From: Pontibacter cellulosilyticus
GTDB lineage: Bacteria > Bacteroidota > Bacteroidia > Cytophagales > Hymenobacteraceae
Direction: 5' to 3'
Assembly: GCF_014306105.1 (NCBI RefSeq)
Contig: NZ_JACRVF010000002.1
Span: 642,368 to 706,367 of the forward strand
DNA: 64,000 nucleotides
Shown here: piece after piece, positions 41,259 through 49,704 of the stretch
Layout: each line of letters starts with the position of its first letter
Position numbering within the stretch: position 1 is the first letter of the stretch
Position numbers and translations under genes: made by a program
The notes under the pieces: model-generated
The model's input: only the letters and a program-made list of their open reading frames with translations
What the model was told of the DNA's origin: nothing
Database searches by the model: none

Positions 41259-43871
41259 ATGGCCAAGAACACTTACAGAAACGATACGCTTAATTATGGG
41301 CGGCAGAATGAGGTGCGGGGTAAGAATGAGCCACGCAGGGCAAATGTGCCTAAAAGCGAGATGGGCAAGCAGGCCAAGAAAAAATGGTCGTTTAAGTTGC
41401 CGTCTTTCTCGTTGCCAAGTATAAATATCGATTTTTTTAAGGATCGTAGGGTTAAGCTTACCGTTGGCTTTACGTTTCTGCTGCTTTCCTTCTGCATGAC
41501 CATTGCCTTTGTGTCGTACCTGTTCACGGGTAATGCAGACCAGAGCGTGGTTTATTCTGTAGACGGCACTGGTTTAAAAGAGTCTGGCAAAGAGGCTGAG
41601 AACTGGCTGGGGCTATTTGGTGCGTGGCTGTCGCATATCTTCATTCATCAACTGGTAGGCCTGGGTGCCTTCTTTATCATACCTATATTCTTTATAACGG
41701 GCCTGCGCATTGTATTTAAGCGCGTTACCATTTCCCTTTCTTACATACTTGGCCTTTGCAGCTTTAGTACTTTGTGGCTTTGCCTGATGCTCGGCTATGT
41801 TGTATTTGCTTTTGATGCTGTTGGCAGGTTTGGCTTTCTAGGCGGAGGCATCGGTATAGAGGCAGCTATCTGGATGAACAGCCTAATTGGCTGGGGCTCG
41901 TGGCTGGTGCTTGGTTTCCTGATGCTGGTGTTTTTAGTAGGGTTCTTTAACATCACAAGTATAAACTGGGGCTCTAAAACCAAAGAAGAGGAAGCAGAAG
42001 AGGATAAGCAGTTAGGGAATTATGCTGCAGCGCAGTCGCTGGGCGATGTGCTGGGCAACGGTAGCCGAAGTATAAACCACAACGCTGACCCAACGGCCTC
42101 TCTTGAATATGAAGAGGAGACTGAAGACGAAGAAGAGCTGTATGACGAGGACGACGAAGAAATAAACCGTGCCCTGGAAATGGAGCTGAGTTCCTTAACG
42201 CCATTGAATGAAGCTCCTGCCAAGCCGGCTGGCCCTACCTTAGAGCTTGATATTGACGACGCGCTGCTGGAAGAAGAGGAGTTTGACAATACCGAAGAGC
42301 CGGAAATGGAGCTGAAAATTGAGCAGACTCCTGAAGAGGCAGAAGCGGACATAATTTCAGGAGAGAACTACGATCCAACCCTTGACCTTGCCCGTTACCA
42401 GTACCCACACATCGACCTGTTGAACGACTACGGAACGAACAAAATTCAGGTAACGAAAGAAGAACTGGAGGAAAATAAAGACAAGATCGTAGCTACGCTG
42501 GGCCATTATAACATCGGAATCGCCAGCATTAAGGCCACCATCGGCCCAACGGTTACACTTTATGAGATTGTGCCGGATGCTGGTGTGCGTATCTCCAAAA
42601 TCAAAAATCTGGAAGATGACATTGCCTTGAGCTTAGCAGCTTTGGGTATACGTATCATTGCACCAATTCCGGGTAAGGGTACCATTGGTATCGAGGTGCC
42701 GAACACGAAGAAAGAGATGGTTTCCATTAAATCCATACTTTCTACGGAGAAGTTCATGAAGAGCGACATGGACCTGCCAATTGCCTTCGGTAAAACCATT
42801 ACCAACGAAGTTTTCATCACCGACCTTGCCAAGATGCCTCACTTGCTTATGGCGGGTGCTACGGGTCAGGGTAAGTCGGTTGGCTTGAACGCTATACTTA
42901 CCTCGTTACTTTACAAGCGCCACCCTTCGCAGCTTAAATTCGTACTTGTCGATCCGAAGAAGGTGGAATTATCTCTGTTCAATAAGATTGAGCGCCACTT
43001 TTTAGCTAAGCTGCCGGATAGCGAAGAGCCTATTATTACTGATACTAAAAAGGTAGTAAACACGCTGAACTCGCTGTGCATGGAGATGGATATGCGCTAC
43101 GACCTTTTAAAAGACGCCGGCTGCCGTAACCTGAAAGAGTATAACCGCAAGTTTGTAGAGCGTAAGCTGAACCCGAAAAAAGGCCACCGCTTTATGCCGT
43201 TTATCGTGTTGGTGATTGACGAGTTGGCTGACTTGATGATGACTGCCGGTAAAGAGGTAGAAACGCCGATTGCACGTCTGGCCCAGCTAGCCCGAGCTAT
43301 TGGTATTCACCTGGTGGTGGCTACGCAGCGTCCGTCGGTAAACGTGATCACGGGTATCATCAAAGCTAACTTCCCGGCGCGCATCTCCTTCAAAGTAACC
43401 TCTAAAATAGACTCCCGCACTATTCTGGATGCCGGCGGTGCCGACCAATTGATAGGCCAAGGTGACATGCTCTTCTCTATCGGCTCTGATATGGTGCGTA
43501 TTCAGTGTGCTTTTGTGGATACTCCGGAAGTAGATAGGATATGCGACTTCATCGGGGAGCAGCAGGGGTACCACGATGCCTACCTGTTACCTGAATTTGT
43601 TGGTGATGAAAGTGGTTCTGAGAAAGCCGATTTCGACCCAAGCTCTAAAGATCCATTATTTGAAGAGGCTGCCCGCATTATTGTGCAGCACCAGCAGGGA
43701 AGCACCTCGCTGCTGCAGCGCCGCCTGAAACTAGGTTACAACCGTGCAGGCCGCTTAATTGACCAGCTCGAGAGTGCAGGTGTGGTAGGTCCGTTTGAGG
43801 GAAGTAAGGCCCGCGAAGTTTTAATTCCAGACGAATACAGTTTGGAACAGTTATTGAATACAATGGGGTAG
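41259..43871 (+). CDS. ftsK: DNA translocase FtsK/SpoIIIE
   Basis: This septal DNA pump clears chromosome ends at division and activates Xer recombination. It has 870 residues. Four hydrophobic segments (about 68-230) anchor it; a very acidic, low-complexity linker follows (about 235-375, rich in EEE and DED runs). The motor has Walker A GATGQGKS (about 530-540) and Walker B VLVIDELADLMM (about 650-661), and the C-terminal winged-helix gamma domain covers about 805-870 (LLQRRLKLGYNRAGRLIDQLESAGVVG). Three Ser-Ile pairs in the N-terminal part are encoded by AGT ATA inside AAGTATAA words. lolA follows after 26 bases. Confidence 0.97.
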   Translation: MAKNTYRNDTLNYGRQNEVRGKNEPRRANVPKSEMGKQAKKKWSFKLPSFSLPSINIDFFKDRRVKLTVGFTFLLLSFCMTIAFVSYLFTGNADQSVVYSVDGTGLKESGKEAENWLGLFGAWLSHIFIHQLVGLGAFFIIPIFFITGLRIVFKRVTISLSYILGLCSFSTLWLCLMLGYVVFAFDAVGRFGFLGGGIGIEAAIWMNSLIGWGSWLVLGFLMLVFLVGFFNITSINWGSKTKEEEAEEDKQLGNYAAAQSLGDVLGNGSRSINHNADPTASLEYEEETEDEEELYDEDDEEINRALEMELSSLTPLNEAPAKPAGPTLELDIDDALLEEEEFDNTEEPEMELKIEQTPEEAEADIISGENYDPTLDLARYQYPHIDLLNDYGTNKIQVTKEELEENKDKIVATLGHYNIGIASIKATIGPTVTLYEIVPDAGVRISKIKNLEDDIALSLAALGIRIIAPIPGKGTIGIEVPNTKKEMVSIKSILSTEKFMKSDMDLPIAFGKTITNEVFITDLAKMPHLLMAGATGQGKSVGLNAILTSLLYKRHPSQLKFVLVDPKKVELSLFNKIERHFLAKLPDSEEPIITDTKKVVNTLNSLCMEMDMRYDLLKDAGCRNLKEYNRKFVERKLNPKKGHRFMPFIVLVIDELADLMMTAGKEVETPIARLAQLARAIGIHLVVATQRPSVNVITGIIKANFPARISFKVTSKIDSRTILDAGGADQLIGQGDMLFSIGSDMVRIQCAFVDTPEVDRICDFIGEQQGYHDAYLLPEFVGDESGSEKADFDPSSKDPLFEEAARIIVQHQQGSTSLLQRRLKLGYNRAGRLIDQLESAGVVGPFEGSKAREVLIPDEYSLEQLLNTMG

Positions 43872-43897
43872 ATTTACCTAAGGATTAAATTTTAAAC

Positions 43898-44542
43898 ATG
43901 AAACGATTATTCTCTCTACTGCTGGCGTTGCTACTTTTTGTAAACCTGGCAAGCGCGCAGCAAGACCCTAAGGCTGGCAAAATACTGAATGCCATGAGCC
44001 AGAAGTATAAAACTATGAAGGCTTTTAAGGCTAACTTCAGCCAGACGCTGGAGAACCCTTCTGCTAAGGTAAAAGAAACCATGAACGGCGATATTCTGGT
44101 AAGCGGTAATAAGTATCGCTTAGGGGTAAGCGGTCAGGAAATCATCAACGATGGTAAACTGATGTGGACTTACCTGAAAGATGCCAACGAGGTAACCATT
44201 ACTGAAACTGACGCAGAGGCGGAGGCTATGTCGCCGAGCAAGATTTTTGACATGTATAAAAAAGGCCACAAATATGCCTATGCCGGCACTGAGACGATTG
44301 ATGGCGTGAAGCATGATGTGATTGAGCTTGCTCCTGAGGACCGTAGCAACCCGATCTTTAAAGTTCGTCTATTCATTAACCAGAAAGACAAAACTCTAAA
44401 GAGCTGGCAGATGTTCCGTAACAACGGCAACCGCTATACTTATACTATTAAGAACTTCCAGGCTAACCCAACGCTTGCTTCCGATGCTTTTACGTTTAAC
44501 AAGGCAAAGTATAAAGGCGTGAGTGTGGTTGACCTTAGATAA
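43898..44542 (+). CDS. lolA: LolA-like outer membrane lipoprotein carrier
   Basis: This periplasmic protein of 214 residues has a signal peptide (MKRLFSLLLALLLFVNLASAQQ). It belongs to the LolA family, which ferries lipoproteins from the inner to the outer membrane. MSQKYKTMKAFKANFSQTL, the beta-strand segments GDILVSGNKYRL and NDGKLMWTYLKDANEVTI, and KTLKSWQMFRNNGNRYTYTIKNFQAN match LolA, although sequence conservation in the phylum is low. It sits directly after ftsK, a common arrangement. A terminator follows at 44562. Confidence 0.9.
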   Translation: MKRLFSLLLALLLFVNLASAQQDPKAGKILNAMSQKYKTMKAFKANFSQTLENPSAKVKETMNGDILVSGNKYRLGVSGQEIINDGKLMWTYLKDANEVTITETDAEAEAMSPSKIFDMYKKGHKYAYAGTETIDGVKHDVIELAPEDRSNPIFKVRLFINQKDKTLKSWQMFRNNGNRYTYTIKNFQANPTLASDAFTFNKAKYKGVSVVDLR

Positions 44543-44561
44543 TACCAACCTTTTATGATGT

Positions 44562-44597
44562 AAAAAGGCTGCTTCCGAAATGGGAGCAGCCTTTTTT
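44562..44597. terminator. Bidirectional terminator after lolA
   Basis: AAAAAGGCTGCT pairs with a GAGCAGCCTTTTTT arm around TCCGAAATGG. It lies between lolA and the convergent lipoprotein gene. Confidence 0.9.
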
Positions 44598-44608
44598 GTT
44601 TGCTTGTT

Positions 44609-45019
44609 TTATTTTGTGCCGTCTGTGATGGTGATGGTTTTAGTGATAGAGTTCTCAGGATCCTGATAAAAGTTGAAAGTATAGGTGCCAACTTGTGTAG
44701 GCGTAAAGGTGTAGTCAGTATAACCATACATAGCTGCTTGATGGCAAATTCTGTTTGGGTCACTGTCAGAAGAAAGATAAGCCTTAATTGTGTAGGTGTT
44801 TCCGGCTCTCTCTTCCTCTAACCCTTTAAAACCAACACAGCCACTACTAAGGGTGTACTTAACCTTCATGGTTATTACCTCATTAATCTTTCCGGATTCA
44901 GGAGCATCTACTTCTATAATCTTAGAAAGCAGTACGGTAGGTTTAACTGTATCTGTTTCTTTAGAGCAGCTAAAGGCTGTACAGAGCAGCAATGTGAAAA
45001 TACATAAAATTCTTACCAT
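44609..45019 (-). CDS. Hypothetical lipoprotein with beta-sandwich character
   Basis: This 136-residue lipoprotein has a signal ending in the lipobox TAFSC (cysteine about 18). The mature part is rich in beta-forming segments (GKINEVITMKVKYTLSSG, AGNTYTIKAYL, YTDYTFTPTQVGTYTFNFYQ), resembling an immunoglobulin-like or Big-type domain. I do not recognise a named family. It faces a shared terminator with lolA; upstream lies a 437-base gap that holds MITE copy 3 and the pyrF promoter. Confidence 0.78.
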   Translation of the reverse strand: MVRILCIFTLLLCTAFSCSKETDTVKPTVLLSKIIEVDAPESGKINEVITMKVKYTLSSGCVGFKGLEEERAGNTYTIKAYLSSDSDPNRICHQAAMYGYTDYTFTPTQVGTYTFNFYQDPENSITKTITITDGTK

Positions 45020-45136
45020 AGGGTTCAGGTGAAAGGATTAGTAGTTATAGGTTAGCAGTATTTTTAGCTGTATGATTCCTATAACACCATAAGGGTTGCA
45101 AGCGGAGTAAAATATTGCAGCAGGCTGCACTGACAG

Positions 45137-45345
45137 TCCAGCCACCCCTGCCCCTCCTTATCCAAGGAGGGGAGCTTTTTCCTTATTACTTCATCTATCG
45201 TCATAATTGCTGCTATCATCTATTTGGTCATCCTGTTAAGGATCTTATGAAAAGGGAGATTAAGCAGTTGCTATGAAACTTATACTTTGTTTAAAGTAAT
45301 AACAGAATTCCCCGCCTTAGACGAGGAGGGGTAGGGGTGGTTGGA
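45137..45345. mobile_element. MITE-like element, copy 3 (inverted relative to copy 1)
   Basis: This 209-base copy has the ends TCCAGCCACCCCTGCCCC and GGGGTAGGGGTGGTTGGA, a little more diverged than copies 1 and 2. The interior aligns with copy 1 in the reverse direction: the complements of GCTTAA, AAGATCCTT-A-ACAGGATGAC and CAATTATGA appear in the same order. It lies between the divergent lipoprotein and pyrF genes and stops 56 bases before the pyrF -33 box. The remainder of the gap holds nothing else evident. Confidence 0.85.
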
Positions 45346-45400
45346 TACACTTCCGCTGAAAACAAAATATACTTTAACCATCCCCACCTCAAAATCAGTT

Positions 45401-45430
45401 TTTGCACCATCGCTTATTATTATACTTTTG
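45401..45430 (+). promoter_or_regulatory. pyrF promoter
   Basis: TTTG at 45401-45404 is followed after 18 bases by TACTTTTG at 45423-45430, an exact -7 box. The -7 box overlaps the dispersed TATACTT word (45421-45427). The pyrF ATG is 27 bases downstream. Confidence 0.75.
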
Positions 45431-45456
45431 TATAAACCTATACCCTCCATACTCCC

Positions 45457-46287
45457 ATGACCAGAGAACATCTTTTTGAGCAGATCCTGCTAAAGAAATC
45501 ATACTTGTGCATTGGCCTCGACACCGATCCTAAAAAACTGCCGCAGCATCTTTTAGACACAGAGGATCCTGTGCTGGAGTTTAACAGGCAAATTGTAGAG
45601 GCAACGGCCGACCTGTGTGTGGCCTACAAGCCCAACATTGCTTTTTATGAGGCGCAGGGGCCAAAGGGATGGGTAAGTCTGGAGAAAACGCTGCAATATA
45701 TTCCGAAGGAGATTTTTACCATTGCCGATGCCAAACGCGGCGATATCGGTAACACCTCTGAGCTTTATGCCCGTGCCTTCTTCGAGACGATGGATTTTGA
45801 TTCGGTAACAGTAGCTCCTTACATGGGTTCTGATTCTGTGAAGCCTTTCCTGATGCAGGGTGGTAAGTGGGTTATACTTCTGGCGCTTACTTCTAACCCG
45901 GGGAGCAAAGATTTCCAGATGTTGCGCCTTTCTGATGGCAGCGAAGAATACCTGTTTGAGCAGGTGCTGCGCGAAAGCTCTACCTGGGGCACACCGGGCC
46001 AGTTGATGTTTGTGGTGGGAGCTACACAGGCAGAGTATATACAGCGTGTAAGGCAGATTGTGCCGGAGCATTTCCTGCTGGTGCCGGGAGTAGGCGCACA
46101 GGGTGGTAGCCTGGAAGAGATCTCAAGACTGGGCATGAACCAGCGTTGCGGCCTTTTGGTAAACTCCTCACGTAGCATTATCTACGCCTCTTCCGGGCGT
46201 GACTTCGCCGAAAAAGCAAGAGAGGCTGCTCTGGAGATTCAGAAGGAGATGGAACAGTACTTGGAGCAATATGTACAGCATTTGTAG
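45457..46287 (+). CDS. pyrF: Orotidine 5'-phosphate decarboxylase (type 2)
   Basis: This enzyme makes UMP from orotidine monophosphate, the last step of pyrimidine synthesis. It has 276 residues, longer than the 230-residue enterobacterial form and typical of the PyrF type 2 group. The catalytic lysine-aspartate core is in [21 protein letters not shown] (about 92-112); [17 protein letters not shown] and the phosphate-binding VPGVGAQGG complete the site. It has a strong promoter just upstream and is followed by a 222-base gap without an obvious gene. Confidence 0.97.
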   Translation: MTREHLFEQILLKKSYLCIGLDTDPKKLPQHLLDTEDPVLEFNRQIVEATADLCVAYKPNIAFYEAQGPKGWVSLEKTLQYIPKEIFTIADAKRGDIGNTSELYARAFFETMDFDSVTVAPYMGSDSVKPFLMQGGKWVILLALTSNPGSKDFQMLRLSDGSEEYLFEQVLRESSTWGTPGQLMFVVGATQAEYIQRVRQIVPEHFLLVPGVGAQGGSLEEISRLGMNQRCGLLVNSSRSIIYASSGRDFAEKAREAALEIQKEMEQYLEQYVQHL

Positions 46288-46509
46288 AGTACTTTACTTT
46301 AGATACAGTGCCTATAACCGCGTATTCATGCTTTTCCATTAGTTAGAGAACATATGAATGAGATTTGTAAAAGAGACCAATATGGCTGATTCAGTTAATG
46401 AAAACAGGAGTTACACTCTCTAACAAAATATAATCTAGTTAGGCCACATAATAGTAGAGCATAAAGCAATCTTTAATCTAGCCTTAGCAAACATTACCGA
46501 TACAATCAT

Positions 46510-46815
46510 ATGAACGAGAAGAACCAGATCCTACAGCTATGTAAAGAAGCGCATGCACTTTCGGAGCAATGTTATTTAGAGCACTCAGCTACTAAAGGCA
46601 GTAGTGAATGGTTTGATAAGCGTAAGTTCCTTTTAGCCGATGTTTCTCTTCACATGGTACAAGCAGCTCTTCAGAATGAGCGTGCTGATGTTGAGCTGAT
46701 CCGAAGATATTTGTTCTCTCTACTAACTATCTGTGATGAGTTTATTCCGGAAGCCAACTTGTCATCAACGGCAAATAAATTAATAGAGCGCACAGATTCT
46801 ATAGCAGAAAAGTGA
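46510..46815 (+). CDS. Hypothetical protein, 101 residues
   Basis: This small soluble helical protein has no signal peptide or membrane segment. It is mixed-charge (NEKNQILQLCKEAHALSEQ at the start; a second helical half with FSLLTICDEFIPEANL). I do not recognise a family. It lies 34 bases ahead of the first of two GNAT genes on the same strand, so it may be cotranscribed with them. Codon use looks like that of the neighbours. The start is the ATG at 46510, preceded by an AT-rich leader. Confidence 0.65.
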   Translation: MNEKNQILQLCKEAHALSEQCYLEHSATKGSSEWFDKRKFLLADVSLHMVQAALQNERADVELIRRYLFSLLTICDEFIPEANLSSTANKLIERTDSIAEK

Positions 46816-46849
46816 TTTAATAATCTTATAGAAATAAGTTTCACAAAGG

Positions 46850-47305
46850 ATGCTCATTTTAAGTAAAACCGACTCTACTAACCCAGAATTTATTGCACTA
46901 GTCCGATTACTGGACCAGGATTTAGCTATCAGAGATGGGGATGAGCATGCTTTTTATGCACAGTTTAACAAGATTGATAGTATAAAGCATGTGATTGTTG
47001 GCTACAAAAATGGAATAGCTGCCGGTTGCGGAGCTATAAAAGCTTATGCTGATGGCGTGGCTGAAGTAAAGCGCATGTTTGTGCACCCGGATTTCAGAGG
47101 GCAGGGGATTGCTAAAAGTATACTCGCAGCTTTAGAGGACTGGGCAGAAGAGCTTAACTATAAAACTACTATCTTAGAAACAGGTACAAAGCAACCAGAG
47201 GCAATAGCACTTTACAGAGGCTGTGGCTATAGGCAAATACCAAACTATGGGCAGTACGCTGGAGTAGAAAACAGCCTGTGCTTTGAGAAGATGCTGGAGC
47301 ATTAG
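46850..47305 (+). CDS. GNAT family N-acetyltransferase, first of a tandem pair
   Basis: This 151-residue acetyltransferase has the GNAT motif A at VKRMFVHPDFRGQGIAKSIL (about 84-103), where RGQGIA binds acetyl-CoA pyrophosphate, and AGCGAIKAY before it. LETGTKQPEAIALYRGCGY (about 117-135) is the motif B region, and the C-terminus NYGQYAGVENSLCFEKML is shared with the next gene. The acceptor is unknown. It is a paralogue of the gene at 47362, about 55-60 percent identical by eye. Confidence 0.93.
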   Translation: MLILSKTDSTNPEFIALVRLLDQDLAIRDGDEHAFYAQFNKIDSIKHVIVGYKNGIAAGCGAIKAYADGVAEVKRMFVHPDFRGQGIAKSILAALEDWAEELNYKTTILETGTKQPEAIALYRGCGYRQIPNYGQYAGVENSLCFEKMLEH

Positions 47306-47361
47306 GTAAGCTGTAATCTCTGATGCTTTTATACTTGTTGCCGCTACTTTAGCACAAATAA

Positions 47362-47814
47362 ATGCTTACCCTAACCAGATCCGATTCCAGCAACAGCGAC
47401 TTTCTTTACCTAGTACAACTGCTTGACGAAGAGGTACAGGGCAGATACGGGGAGGAGCATGCTACCATTGCACCTTTTAATAAGCTGGATAACATTCAGC
47501 ATGTAATTGTAGCTTTTATGAACGGTGAGCCAGCAGGTTGTGGAGCAATTAAAAAGTATGATGAGGTTACTGCAGAGGTCAAGCGAATGTATGTGCATCC
47601 GCGATATAGAGGGAAGGGCGTAGCAAAAGCCGTTTTGCATGCGCTGGATACATGGGCAAAGGAGCTAAACTATACTTTTTGTATATTAGAGACTGGTGTA
47701 AAGCAACCGGAGGCAATAAGCCTGTACACGAGCTCCGGTTATAAGCAGATACCGAATTACGGGCAGTATGCAACAGTAAAAATCAGCCTTTGCTTTAAAA
47801 AGGAGTTAATTTAA
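47362..47814 (+). CDS. GNAT family N-acetyltransferase, second of a tandem pair
   Basis: This 150-residue paralogue of the preceding gene keeps all landmark segments: AGCGAIKKY, VKRMYVHPRYRGKGVAKAVL, LETGVKQPEAISLY and NYGQYATVKISLCFKK. The two differ mainly in the N-terminal substrate-facing part (VQGRYGEEHATIAPFNKLDN versus AIRDGDEHAFYAQFNKIDS), which suggests divergence of the acceptor. It lies 56 bases downstream of the first copy; a TATACTT word is in that gap. Confidence 0.93.
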   Translation: MLTLTRSDSSNSDFLYLVQLLDEEVQGRYGEEHATIAPFNKLDNIQHVIVAFMNGEPAGCGAIKKYDEVTAEVKRMYVHPRYRGKGVAKAVLHALDTWAKELNYTFCILETGVKQPEAISLYTSSGYKQIPNYGQYATVKISLCFKKELI

Positions 47815-47928
47815 GAGGAAAGGCCAGAATAAAATTTATACCAATGTTGGTGCTTTCACCAACAAAAATGCAGTTAATGGAGCTATAAAAAATCAACTAT
47901 AACTGCTCAAAAATAGAACCAAGATAAC

Positions 47929-48396
47929 ATGACCAACAACGACGTACTTCGCCGCATCCGCTATACTTTCGACTACAACGACTCGCAAATGATAGAACTG
48001 TTTGCCTCAGGTGGCATGCAGGTGACACGCGCCGAGGTAAGTGACTGGCTGAAGAAAGAAGACGACCCGGAGACGAAGGAGATTAACGATGAGCACCTGG
48101 CAGCTTTCCTGAATGGCTTTATAAACGAGAAGCGCGGCAAGAAAGAAGGGGAGCAGCCTGTACCAGAAAAGAAGCTGAACAACAATATTATACTTCGCAA
48201 ACTGAAGATCGCCCTAAACCTGAAGGATGAGGATATCATATCTATACTTGAGCTGGTAAGGTTCAGGCTGGGCAAAGCGGAGTTGAGTGCTTTTTTTCGT
48301 AACCCAAGCCAGAGTCAGTACCGTCCGTTAAAAGACCAGATCCTGCGTAACTTCCTGCATGGCATGCAACTGAAATACCACGGCAAAGAGAGCTAA
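47929..48396 (+). CDS. DUF1456 family protein (YehS-like)
   Basis: This 155-residue protein consists of two copies of the DUF1456 repeat: MTNNDVLRRIRYTFDYNDSQMIELF...AFLNGFI (about 1-62) and LNNNIILRKLKIALNLKDEDIISIL...ILRNFLHGM (about 81-150). The repeats share the N-D/N-x-x-L-R-x-x-R/K-I-A/T pattern. The E. coli relative YehS has no known function. It is cytoplasmic and helical, and is followed by the DUF2851 gene after 28 bases. Confidence 0.92.
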   Translation: MTNNDVLRRIRYTFDYNDSQMIELFASGGMQVTRAEVSDWLKKEDDPETKEINDEHLAAFLNGFINEKRGKKEGEQPVPEKKLNNNIILRKLKIALNLKDEDIISILELVRFRLGKAELSAFFRNPSQSQYRPLKDQILRNFLHGMQLKYHGKES

Positions 48397-48424
48397 TCAT
48401 ACTTCACAAAGCCACTCCACAATC

Positions 48425-49702
48425 GTGAAAGAGGATTTCCTGCACTACATCTGGCGGCATCAGTACTTCGAAAAATCGGAGATAACCACTACCGATGGGG
48501 AAGCTGTGCAGGTAATCAGAACGGGCTATTATAATACCGAAGCCGGTCCTGATTTTAAAGAGGCCATTGTCAAAATAGGAGAGGTAGAGTGGTCTGGTAG
48601 CGTTGAGGTGCACTTGAAAGCATCTGACTGGCAACGGCACCAGCACCACACCGATGGCAAGTACGAGCAGGTGGTGCTGCATGTGGTATGGGATGCGGAT
48701 AAACCGGTTTACAGGCAAGACGACACTCTTATCCCTGTGCTGGAACTGCAGGGGAAGGTAAATCTACACATGCTCAATACCTACCAGCAGCTTCAGCAAG
48801 CCATACATGCCATACCTTGTGCTGCCTTCTGGCCAACGGTTCCGGAGGTAACCAAACTTGCCATGATGGAGCGTGCCCTTATTGAGCGGCTTGAGCTGAA
48901 AGGGGAGGAGGTGCTGCAAGCCTACCAAAGTACCGGCAACGACTGGGAGCAAACTGCCTATTATACTTTGCTTCGCAGCTTCGGCTTTAAAACAAACCAA
49001 CTTGCCTTTGAACAACTGACCAAGGCTTTACCCTTCAGAGTAGTGCGGCAACACGTAGCGTCACAATCTCAACTGGAGGCGCTGCTGTTCGGTCAGGCTG
49101 GTTTTCTAACAGAACCTGCTGATGATTATGCTCTGCAGCTAGCAAAAGAGTATACTTTCCTAAAGCAGAAGTATAAACTAGAGAATATGCAGCCGCACCA
49201 ATGGAATTTCCTGCGCATGCGGCCGGGTAATTTTCCGACAGTTCGTCTGGCTCAATTGGCGGCTGTACTTCATAAGAAACCATCACTTTTTGCCACGTTG
49301 CTGGAGCTTGAGACGGTAAAAGCCTACGAAGCACTTTTTAGAGCGCAGGTGTCGGAGTACTGGCAGCAGCACTACATGTTGGGCAGAGCAGCAAAAGCAA
49401 AGCAGAAAAGTATGGGGAAAAGCAGCGCGCATAACCTTGTAATAAATGTAGTGGTGCCCCTGCTAACAGCCTATGCCAGCCATACCGGCAACCAGCAATT
49501 TCAGGAAAAAGCCATCGCTTTGCTGGAAGGGTTAAAAGAGGAAAGCAATAAGTATACGCGCCTTTATGAGGAACTGGGCTGGCAGGCAAAGTCTGCGGCA
49601 GATAACCAGGCAGCGCTGGGACTCTTCAGGTTTTACTGCGAGCCGGTAAACTGTATGCAGTGCGGCATTGGTAATAAGATCATGAAACAGCGGGCAAGCT
49701 AA
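48425..49702 (+). CDS. DUF2851 family protein
   Basis: This 425-residue protein of unknown function belongs to a family found mainly in Bacteroidota. The N-terminal domain begins MKEDFLHYIWRHQYFEKSEI and contains NTEAGPDFKEAIVKIGEVEWSGSVEVHLKASDWQRHQHH (an acidic/His-rich segment), resembling a nuclease-like fold; this is only suggestive. The C-terminus carries a Cys motif, CEPVNCMQCGIGN, a possible metal site. It starts with GTG at 48425. The next membrane-protein gene begins two bases after its stop. Confidence 0.9.
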   Translation: MKEDFLHYIWRHQYFEKSEITTTDGEAVQVIRTGYYNTEAGPDFKEAIVKIGEVEWSGSVEVHLKASDWQRHQHHTDGKYEQVVLHVVWDADKPVYRQDDTLIPVLELQGKVNLHMLNTYQQLQQAIHAIPCAAFWPTVPEVTKLAMMERALIERLELKGEEVLQAYQSTGNDWEQTAYYTLLRSFGFKTNQLAFEQLTKALPFRVVRQHVASQSQLEALLFGQAGFLTEPADDYALQLAKEYTFLKQKYKLENMQPHQWNFLRMRPGNFPTVRLAQLAAVLHKKPSLFATLLELETVKAYEALFRAQVSEYWQQHYMLGRAAKAKQKSMGKSSAHNLVINVVVPLLTAYASHTGNQQFQEKAIALLEGLKEESNKYTRLYEELGWQAKSAADNQAALGLFRFYCEPVNCMQCGIGNKIMKQRAS

Positions 49703-49704
49703 GT

